Of a stretch of DNA of 64,000 nucleotides, positions 1-6,305 are shown one piece after another (position 1 is the stretch's first letter; each line of letters starts with the position of its first letter). This DNA is from Candidatus Zixiibacteriota bacterium. Lineage in GTDB: Bacteria > Zixibacteria > MSB-5A5 > DSPP01. The notes under the pieces were generated by a model that ran no database searches, was not told where the DNA came from, and worked only from the letters and a program-made list of their open reading frames with translations. Location: contig JAKEHY010000015.1 of assembly GCA_022614805.1 (NCBI GenBank), positions 1 through 64,000 of the forward strand, in the 5' to 3' direction. A program made the translations under genes and the position numbers.

Positions 1-2
1 CG

Positions 3-86
3 CACAGCGCGCTGGGGATGAAGTCTCCCACGCAGTTCTATGCCGATTGGTTGTCAAAAATCAAGAGAATGCCTGTCCAAAATTAG
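3..86 (+). CDS. C-terminal end of an IS3-like transposase (integrase core)
   Basis: The frame open from the window edge reads HSALGMKSPTQFYADW, then about ten basic residues and a TAG stop at 84-86. 'HSALG...SP..F...W' is the typical end of the DDE integrase core in IS3-type (OrfB) and related transposases. Only 27 codons are visible, so intactness cannot be judged. A terminal inverted repeat overlaps the stop codon, which supports the assignment. An IS481-type transposase is a possible alternative. Confidence 0.6.
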   Translation, partial: HSALGMKSPTQFYADWLSKIKRMPVQN

Positions 87-104
87 GTGGGGCAGTACAG
101 GTCA
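75..104. repeat. Right terminal inverted repeat of the IS3-like element
   Basis: Read on the minus strand from 104, the sequence begins TGACCTGTACTGCCCCACC and continues to GGAC at 75. The TGaCCTG...CCCC pattern and a TG/CA terminus are typical of IS3-family ends, and such ends commonly overlap the transposase stop codon as here. The left end lies outside the window, so target-site duplication cannot be checked. Confidence 0.5.
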
Positions 105-438
105 ACTGTAAAGGCATTCGTTGGAGGTGTGGTCTTTTTACCTTTGATCGTTCGTTCGCTCATAGCTAAAATATATTGATTATCCCATCGAAAGCAATTC
201 AAGGCTTGTCGGTATTGTCTGCTTTGAAACGGACAACGGTAGGGGTTGCTTTAACCAAACACAACCGCCACATCTTTGCCGGGGGGGTAACCCCTTTACC
301 GGTACGTGTCATCTCCCTTAAAAAGGAGTAGGCGAGGAGACCTTGCCCCTACGAAAACGACCTAACCCCTGGCCCCTTTCCGAAGGGCCGGGCTTTTTGG
401 CTTGATTTTGGTTTTCAGAAGCCGTTTTATTCCCTGAA
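105..438. other. Intergenic region between IS end and cmk-plsC
   Basis: No coding region is supported here. It holds a GTAGG...CCCTAC imperfect palindrome at 328-352, a member of the GTAGG-type intergenic repeats. A terminator-like hairpin at 371-389 (GGCCC/GGGCC) is followed by a T run at 394-398. A promoter for the next gene lies at 402-431. Confidence 0.5.
402..431 (+). promoter_or_regulatory. Promoter of cmk-plsC, leaderless type
   Basis: TTGATT (402-407), an 18-base spacer and TTTATT (426-431) lie directly before ATG 439, with only 7 bases between the -10 box and the start. No Shine-Dalgarno sequence is visible. Transcription would start at or next to the AUG. Confidence 0.4.
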
Positions 439-1770
439 ATGGCCAAAAGTACCGGCAAAATCATCGCCATCGACGGGCCGGCCGGTTCGGGGAAATCGAC
501 CACCGCCCGGCTGGCGGCCGCCCGGCTGGGATACAGCTATTTCGATTCCGGCGCCCTCTACCGCGCGGTCGCCCTTCTTGCCTCCGAAGCGGGAATTCTT
601 CCGGACGACGAGGAAAAGCTGACCGATGTGGCGAAAAAAATGGAGATTCGCTTTCAGACAGACGAGAATCGCAACCGGGTATTCATCGGCGACCGCGAAA
701 TAACCGAAGCGATTCGCACCCCGGAGATTGACCGGGCGGTGACGCCGATGGCGGCTTTGCCCAAGGTCCGCAAAGCAATCGTGGAAAGGCTTCAAGAAAT
801 GGCCAAAGGCCAAAACGTGGTCGCGGAGGGGCGGGACATCACCACGGTGGTTTTTCCGGATGCGGATTTGAAGATATACCTCGACGCCTCACCGGAAGAG
901 CGGGTCAAAAGAAGGTTTTTAGAATATCAGGCCGTGGATAAACAGGCCGACCCCGAACTGCTTGCGCAGGAATTGAAAAGAAGGGATAAAGCGGACAAAA
1001 GCCGGTCGGAAGGGCCGCTGAAGATAGCTCCCGGGGCGGTCGTCATCGACACCACCGGATTCTCCGTCGAAGAGCAGGTGGAAAGAGTGCTCCAACTGGT
1101 CGGTGAGAAAATGGGCGTGGAGGTTCGAAAGGAAGCGGTTGGGAAACGAAGCCGGATGAAGTGGTTTTACCTGTTCATCTGGACTTTGGTGAGGAATCTT
1201 TCCCGCTTTTTATGGCGGCTCTCCTGGGAGGGAATCGAAAACATTCCGCGGGAGGGAGGGGTCATCATCGCCAGCAACCACATTTCCTGGTATGACCCGC
1301 CGTTTGTTTCCGTAAGCTGTCCGCGCGAAGTGCATTTTATGGCCAAGCGGGAGCTTTTTTCCATCCCTGTTCTCGGTTTCATAATCCGCAACCTGAACGC
1401 CTTTCCCGTCAGCCGGGGAAAGTACGACCGGCAGGCGCTGGAGGCGGCCATCGAAGTTTTGAAAAAAGGGGAGGCGTTAATCGTGTTTCCGGAAGGAACC
1501 CGCAGCCGGAAGAAGGGGGAATTTCTGCCTCCCAAGGCGGGGGTCGGCGTTTTGGCACGGGAAGGGGAAGTTCCCATCGTTCCCGCCTACATTTCCGGCT
1601 CGGATGAGTTGACGAAAGTTTTTTTCAGCTTCGGGCGGGTGCGGGTGACCTTCGGCCCTCCCATTCTGCGGGAGTGGGTCAAGTCCCTCCCGGAGGGAAA
1701 ACCGGGTTTTTCCCAGATTGCCGAAGAGGTTATGCGGCGGATTGGGGAGCTAAAAAAAGCCGCCGCTTGA
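439..1770 (+). CDS. cmk-plsC: Fused cytidylate kinase / 1-acylglycerol-3-phosphate acyltransferase
   Basis: A single 443-residue frame joins two enzymes. Residues 1 to about 228 are CMP kinase, with P-loop GPAGSGKST (13-21), the DSGALYRA motif and the EGRDITTVVFPDA segment; it phosphorylates CMP/dCMP. Residues about 235-443 are a PlsC-type acyltransferase with the NHISWYD motif (His281, Asp286) and FPEGTR (350-355); it makes phosphatidic acid at the inner membrane. cmk, plsC, ispH and rpsA are commonly neighbours as separate genes in Firmicutes and others, and the same order follows here. The linker around residues 225-240 is basic and no internal stop is present. A lost stop codon between two formerly separate genes is the simplest origin. 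Confidence 0.93.
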   Translation: MAKSTGKIIAIDGPAGSGKSTTARLAAARLGYSYFDSGALYRAVALLASEAGILPDDEEKLTDVAKKMEIRFQTDENRNRVFIGDREITEAIRTPEIDRAVTPMAALPKVRKAIVERLQEMAKGQNVVAEGRDITTVVFPDADLKIYLDASPEERVKRRFLEYQAVDKQADPELLAQELKRRDKADKSRSEGPLKIAPGAVVIDTTGFSVEEQVERVLQLVGEKMGVEVRKEAVGKRSRMKWFYLFIWTLVRNLSRFLWRLSWEGIENIPREGGVIIASNHISWYDPPFVSVSCPREVHFMAKRELFSIPVLGFIIRNLNAFPVSRGKYDRQALEAAIEVLKKGEALIVFPEGTRSRKKGEFLPPKAGVGVLAREGEVPIVPAYISGSDELTKVFFSFGRVRVTFGPPILREWVKSLPEGKPGFSQIAEEVMRRIGELKKAAA

Positions 1771-1829
1771 GTTTAGCCCCCCGGCTTCTGCCGGGGGGAA
1801 ACCCAGGGGCGGAGGCCCCTGGGCTAAGC
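1771..1829. repeat. GTTTAG-type double-hairpin repeat, copy 1
   Basis: The element begins GTTTAG and ends CTAAGC, enclosing two hairpins: CCCCCCGGC/GCCGGGGGG and CCCAGGGGC/GCCCCTGGG. It lies directly after the cmk-plsC stop. A near-identical full copy lies at 32852-32910 and a half copy at 1953-1983. Confidence 0.75.
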
Positions 1830-1868
1830 TTCCATGGGAAATCGATTATCCGATAACCGGACAGTTTT

Positions 1869-1931
1869 TGACCCCTCCCTTCGGCCCGCGCTTACAGCGT
1901 GGGCCTAAATCCCTCCCCTCAAGGGGAGGGA
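1869..1931 (-). repeat. Composite CCCTCCCC repeat, copy 1 (minus orientation)
   Basis: Read on the minus strand, a constant hairpin CCCTCCCC-TTGA-GGGGAGGG is followed by a second stem (GGCCC...GGGCC) and the tail GAAGGGAGGGGTC. The same constant hairpin and tail, with different second stems, occur at 53263-53325 and 63801-63863. Confidence 0.65.
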
Positions 1932-1952
1932 AAGACTTCTGATTTTAGAAAA

Positions 1953-1983
1953 AAACCCAGGGGCGGAGGCCCCTGGGCTAAAC
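1953..1983. repeat. GTTTAG-type repeat, right-half copy
   Basis: Only the second hairpin of the element is present (CCCAGGGGC/GCCCCTGGG), with its CTAAAC end. It stands 124 bases from the full copy at 1771-1829 in the same orientation, consistent with partial duplication or excision. Confidence 0.65.
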
Positions 1984-2020
1984 TTTTGGAACGGGAAAAA
2001 AGGGCGGATTGAAAAAGCGG

Positions 2021-2048
2021 TTGCGCATCCCAGCGGGGTGTGTAAATT
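2021..2048 (+). promoter_or_regulatory. Promoter of ispH, leaderless type
   Basis: TTGCGC (2021-2026), 16 bases, TAAATT (2043-2048), then 8 bases to ATG 2057. No Shine-Dalgarno sequence fits between the -10 box and the start. The same TAAATT box, 8 or 9 bases before an ATG, precedes aroC and lipA. Confidence 0.45.
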
Positions 2049-2056
2049 AGGGCTGG

Positions 2057-2932
2057 ATGGAAGTCGTACTTTCCAAGGAAGCCGGTTTCTGTTTCGGGGT
2101 GGAGCGGGCCATCCGGCTCGCCTTGCAGTCCACTGAAAAAGAAACGGACAAGGTTTACACCCTGGGCCCCATCATCCATAACCCGCAGGTGGTGGAGGAA
2201 TTCAAACAGAAGGGGGTTGAGGTTATCTCCAGCCCGGATGACGTTCACTCCCAAGGGGTGGTGGTCATCCGCGCCCACGGGGTGAAGCCCTCGGTGGAAT
2301 CGGAGCTCAAGGAACTGGGGGCGGAAGTGGTGGACGGCACCTGCCCCATCGTCAAGCACAGCCAGAAGTATGCCAAAAAGCTGTTCGACGAGGGGTATCA
2401 GGTGGTCGTCATCGGGGAGCGGCATCATCCGGAAGTCATCGGGCTTATGGGATACACCAACGAGACTGCCATCGTCATTGACCCGGACGTCACCGCCGTA
2501 GACATCCCGCCGGGAAAAAAGTTAGGTGTCATCCCGCAGACCACCCTTGAAGTGAAGGACTTTCTCCGGGTGGTCGGCCTTCTAATAGAAAAGGCGCGCG
2601 AGGTGCGGGTCTTCAACAACGTCTGCAACGCCGTCACCGACATCCAAGAAGCGACCAAGGATTTGTCCCAAGAAGTGGATATGGTTTTGGTCATCGGCGG
2701 CAAAAACTCCGCCAACACCTCCCGCCTCGCGGTCATATGCCGGGCTTTGGGGAAAGAGGCCCACCACATCGAGACGCCGGAAGAAATCCAAAAGGAGTGG
2801 TTTTACGGGATGAAACGGGTGGGGGTGACGGCGGGAACCTCCACACCGGACTGGATTATCCAGGCGGTGATGGAGCGGGCCAAGCACTTGGGGGAGGAAG
2901 CGGAAAGGGAGGCGGCAGAGCGAAGTAGGTAA
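2057..2932 (+). CDS. ispH: 4-hydroxy-3-methylbut-2-enyl diphosphate reductase
   Basis: A 291-residue LytB/IspH, the last enzyme of the MEP isoprenoid pathway; it reduces HMBPP to IPP and DMAPP with an iron-sulfur cluster. The three cluster cysteines are present: Cys12 (GFCFGVERA), Cys96 (GTCPIVK) and Cys190 (NVCNAVTDIQEA). The other family blocks, HNPQVVEEF, GERHHPEV, GGKNSANTSRL and GVTAGTSTPDW, are also in place. Length and motif spacing are normal for the family. The ATG is chosen because it begins the conserved N-terminus directly and has a promoter immediately upstream. Confidence 0.97.
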   Translation: MEVVLSKEAGFCFGVERAIRLALQSTEKETDKVYTLGPIIHNPQVVEEFKQKGVEVISSPDDVHSQGVVVIRAHGVKPSVESELKELGAEVVDGTCPIVKHSQKYAKKLFDEGYQVVVIGERHHPEVIGLMGYTNETAIVIDPDVTAVDIPPGKKLGVIPQTTLEVKDFLRVVGLLIEKAREVRVFNNVCNAVTDIQEATKDLSQEVDMVLVIGGKNSANTSRLAVICRALGKEAHHIETPEEIQKEWFYGMKRVGVTAGTSTPDWIIQAVMERAKHLGEEAEREAAERSR

Positions 2933-3123
2933 AGATTTCCCCTCATTTTGAGCGGTCCAAAGGCCGACAATCATAAAAGAAGAGGATTGAGCTTGCCCCG
3001 GCCAAACTCGCAATCAGCCGGGAGAGGCCTCTTTCCGCATATATGACTTGCGTTTACCGGAAGGGTATTTATATTTGAACGTTCCGCCAAAAATGGCTGA
3101 AAACAAAGGAGGAAAAAAAACGA

Positions 3124-5028
3124 GTGGTCTCGAAGTCCAAAGGCGCTAAAACTGTTTCCAAAACGGGAGGTGCGCACGCAAAAAGCAAGAAAAGAACCGT
3201 TCCAACCGATTCCAAACCAAAAGTAACCCGCAAGCTAAAAGAAAAATCCCGACCCTCGGAAGCTTTTCCCGCCGGCGCTTCGATGGTGGTGGGGGATGCA
3301 ACCGCTCTTTTTGAGGAAAACGAAAAAAACAGTTCCGGCTTCGGCCAGTTGTTGGCCAGCCAGAGCCTCGGCGCCCCCGTCGTGCAGGAGGGGGAAGTGG
3401 TCAAAGGACGCATCATCGGCACGGCCGGGCAGGACGTATTGGTGGACGTCGGCTTCAAGTCGGAGGGGATTATTCCGCTCGAGGAGTTTGGCGACGTGGC
3501 CTCCGTTCATCCGGGGGAGGAGATTGACGTTTTAATCGAAATCTTGGAAGACCAGAACGGACAGCTCATTTTATCCAAGCAGAAAGCCGACTTTCTGCGG
3601 GTTTGGGACCGCATCAAGGAGGCCCACGACGCCAACCGGGCGGTGGTGGGCCGGGTGATGCGCCGCATCAAGGGGGGCCTGGTGGTGGATGTTTTCGGGG
3701 TGGAGGCCTTTTTGCCCGGCTCGCAGGCCGGTTTGCGGCAGGTGATTGATTTTGACGCGATGGTCGGCCAGGAAATTGAACTCAAGGTGGTGCGCATAAA
3801 CAAGCTGCGCCGCAACATCGTCGTTTCCCGGCGCCAGTTGTTGGAAGAGGAACGGGACAAGATGCGCCAGCATCTGTTGACCGAAATCGCCGTCGGCCAG
3901 GTGCGGGAGGGAATCGTAAAGAACATCACCGATTTCGGCGTCTTCATCGACCTCGGGGGCGTGGACGGGCTTTTGCACATCACCGATATGTCCTGGGGAA
4001 GGATTGCCCATCCTTCGGAAATCGTGGCCTTGAATCAAAAAATCAGCGTCCAAATTCTGGATTTCGACAAAAACACGGGACGCATTTCGCTCGGGTTGAA
4101 ACAGCTGACTCCCTACCCTTGGGAGGGGGTGGATGAGCGCTATCCGGTGGGGCGGCGGGTTAAAGGAAAGGTGGTTTCCTTGACCGACTACGGCGCGTTC
4201 GTGGAGTTGGAAAAAGGAGTGGAAGGGCTTATTCACATTTCCGAGATGAGCTGGACCCAGCACGTCAAACACCCCTCCAAGCTTTTGGCGGTGGGGGATA
4301 TGATCGAGGCCATCGTGCTTTCCACCGACAAGCAGAACGAAAAGATTTCCTTGGGCATCAAGCAGCTTGCCCCCGACCCGTGGCAAACCCTGGACCTTCG
4401 CTATCCGGTGGGAACCCGCCTTTCCGGCAAGGTGCGCAACCTGACCGCCTTCGGCGCCTTTGTGGAGCTCGAAGAGGGAATCGACGGCCTGGTGCACATT
4501 TCCGACCTTTCCTGGACCAAACGGATTTCCCATCCTTCCGAAGTGATTAAAAAGGGGGAGAAGGTGGATGTGGTGGTTCTGGGGGTGGACAAGGAGAACC
4601 GCCGGGTTTCCCTGGGCTACAAACAGCTGCAGACCGACCCCTGGCCGGCCCTGGCGGACCGGTTCCGCTCCGGCACGGAGATGCAGGGGAAAATTTCCCG
4701 CTTTATGGACCGGGGGGTGGTGGTGGAACTCCCCGGCGACGTGGAAGGTTTTGTTCCCCTCAATCACTTGGGGATTCCGGGGCTCACAAAGCCCCATCAG
4801 GCCTTCAAAGAGGGGGAGACCGTGCCGGTCGTCATTTTGGAATTTGACGCCGGCAACCACAAGATCATCTGTTCGGTCGAAAATTACTTTCAGCGGCACG
4901 AAAAATCCGAACAGGAAAAATTCGCGGCCGCCCATCCCTTGCGGCCCGAAAAGCAGGAAAAGCATCCGCCCAAGGCCGAAAAGCCGGAGCCGGTGGGGGC
5001 CGAGCCGCCCCCGAACACCGAAGGATAG
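3124..5028 (+). CDS. rpsA: 30S ribosomal protein S1, with basic N-terminal extension
   Basis: A 634-residue protein with six S1 (OB-fold) domains, starting near residues 85, 170, 258, 345, 430 and 515. The middle repeats carry the canonical FGVFIDLGGVDGLLH- and YGAFVELEKGVEGLIH-type cores, and the first two and last are more divergent, as in S1 generally. S1 recruits mRNA to the 30S subunit. GTG 3124 is chosen for the strong AAAGGAGG at 3105-3112, 11 bases upstream. Residues 1 to about 48 form a Lys/Ser/Thr-rich extension not typical of S1, and the last 40 residues are charged and proline-rich. It follows cmk-plsC and ispH, the usual neighbourhood. Confidence 0.95.
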   Translation: MVSKSKGAKTVSKTGGAHAKSKKRTVPTDSKPKVTRKLKEKSRPSEAFPAGASMVVGDATALFEENEKNSSGFGQLLASQSLGAPVVQEGEVVKGRIIGTAGQDVLVDVGFKSEGIIPLEEFGDVASVHPGEEIDVLIEILEDQNGQLILSKQKADFLRVWDRIKEAHDANRAVVGRVMRRIKGGLVVDVFGVEAFLPGSQAGLRQVIDFDAMVGQEIELKVVRINKLRRNIVVSRRQLLEEERDKMRQHLLTEIAVGQVREGIVKNITDFGVFIDLGGVDGLLHITDMSWGRIAHPSEIVALNQKISVQILDFDKNTGRISLGLKQLTPYPWEGVDERYPVGRRVKGKVVSLTDYGAFVELEKGVEGLIHISEMSWTQHVKHPSKLLAVGDMIEAIVLSTDKQNEKISLGIKQLAPDPWQTLDLRYPVGTRLSGKVRNLTAFGAFVELEEGIDGLVHISDLSWTKRISHPSEVIKKGEKVDVVVLGVDKENRRVSLGYKQLQTDPWPALADRFRSGTEMQGKISRFMDRGVVVELPGDVEGFVPLNHLGIPGLTKPHQAFKEGETVPVVILEFDAGNHKIICSVENYFQRHEKSEQEKFAAAHPLRPEKQEKHPPKAEKPEPVGAEPPPNTEG

Positions 5029-5030
5029 CC

Positions 5031-6305
5031 GTGCCGAGGGTCTCCCTCGTTACCCTTGGCTGCCGGTTGAACCAGGCCGAAACCGAGGCGATGGGAGAGG
5101 CCTTGGAGTCGGCCGGTTTTGACACCGTTCCCTTCGGCCAGCCGGCCGAACTCACCTTAATCAACACCTGCACGGTCACCCAATCGGCCGACGCTTCTTC
5201 CCGGCAGGCCATCCTGCGTGCCAAGCGGGTCTGGCCGAGGACCAAGGTGGTGGTCACCGGCTGTTTTGCCGAAACCCACCGGGAGGCGCTGGCAAAAATG
5301 CCGGAGGTGGCCCGGGTGGTCGCCAATGGCAAAAAAGAAGAGATTCTGGCCGAGCTTTCCCTTCTGTTTCCGGAGGAAATTCTCGCGGGAAAATTCGCCG
5401 TTTCCCCCGACTACGTCAGTCCCAACCGCACCCACACCCGCGCCTTCGTAAAAATTCAAAACGGCTGCGAGGAGGGCTGCACCTATTGCGTGATTCCGTT
5501 CTCGAGGGGGCAGGAACGGTCGCGCCCGGCTTCAGAAGTTCTTTCCGAAATTCTGCGGCTGGAAGCCGCCGGTTACAAGGAAATAGTTCTGACCGGCGTC
5601 CATATCGGCAAGTACCGGGACGAACAGTTTTGGCTGGAAGGGCTTGTGCGGATGATTTTGGCTCAAACCAAAACCCCCCGTCTGCGGCTTTCTTCCATCA
5701 AGGTCAATGAGGTCAACGATAGGCTGCTTGAACTTTTTCATAACGAAGAACGGATTTGCCCCCATTTTCATACTCCCATACAATCCGGATGCGATTCCGT
5801 TTTGGAGCGGATGAAACGGCGCTATCGCACTTCCCAGGTCAGGGAAACGCTTGGCCGGCTCAAGGAGACTCGCCCGGATGCCACCATCGGCACGGACTTA
5901 ATCACGGGCTTTCCCGGGGAAACGGAAGAGGAGTTTACCGCAGGATACAATTTCATTGCCTCGGTGCCGGTGGACCATATGCACGTTTTTCCCTATTCCG
6001 ACCGCCCCGGCACGGCTGCATCGGAGATGACTAATAAGGTCGATGGCAGCGTCAAAAACGAAAGGGGTGAAAAGCTGCGGCAGCTTTCCGAAAAAAAATG
6101 GAGGGCGCACATTTCCCGTTTTGTAGGCCGGGAGCTTTCGGTTCTCTTCGAGTCCGGCCGCGCGCGGGAAAAAGGGGTTTCCGCCGGAGTTTCGGACAAC
6201 TATATTCGGGTCACGGTGCCGGCGGATGAAAAATTGGTCAATCAGTTGCAACGGGTGAAAATTCTTTCCGTGGAGGGAAAAAGTTTGCGAGGAGAAGCGG
6301 TTTGA
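5031..6305 (+). CDS. mtaB: MtaB-type tRNA t6A37 methylthiotransferase (radical SAM)
   Basis: A 424-residue member of the MiaB/MtaB/RimO family. The N-terminal UPF0004 domain has LGCRLNQAE (Cys11) plus cysteines in INTCTVT and VTGCFAE. The radical-SAM cluster motif is CEEGCTYC (Cys146, Cys150, Cys153), and a TRAM-like segment ends the protein. Family members insert sulfur and a methyl group at C2 of modified A37 in tRNA. The LGCRLNQAE motif and overall length fit MtaB better than MiaB or RimO, but subfamily assignment by eye is moderately sure. GTG 5031 lies two bases after the rpsA stop, so coupling is likely. The stop overlaps the next start (TTGA). Confidence 0.87.
   Translation: MPRVSLVTLGCRLNQAETEAMGEALESAGFDTVPFGQPAELTLINTCTVTQSADASSRQAILRAKRVWPRTKVVVTGCFAETHREALAKMPEVARVVANGKKEEILAELSLLFPEEILAGKFAVSPDYVSPNRTHTRAFVKIQNGCEEGCTYCVIPFSRGQERSRPASEVLSEILRLEAAGYKEIVLTGVHIGKYRDEQFWLEGLVRMILAQTKTPRLRLSSIKVNEVNDRLLELFHNEERICPHFHTPIQSGCDSVLERMKRRYRTSQVRETLGRLKETRPDATIGTDLITGFPGETEEEFTAGYNFIASVPVDHMHVFPYSDRPGTAASEMTNKVDGSVKNERGEKLRQLSEKKWRAHISRFVGRELSVLFESGRAREKGVSAGVSDNYIRVTVPADEKLVNQLQRVKILSVEGKSLRGEAV

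Noticed and set aside
3571-4965. 464-codon open frame antisense to rpsA
   Set aside because: It is the mirror of the S1 repeats, has no family features, and arises from the G/C-ending codon bias of rpsA.
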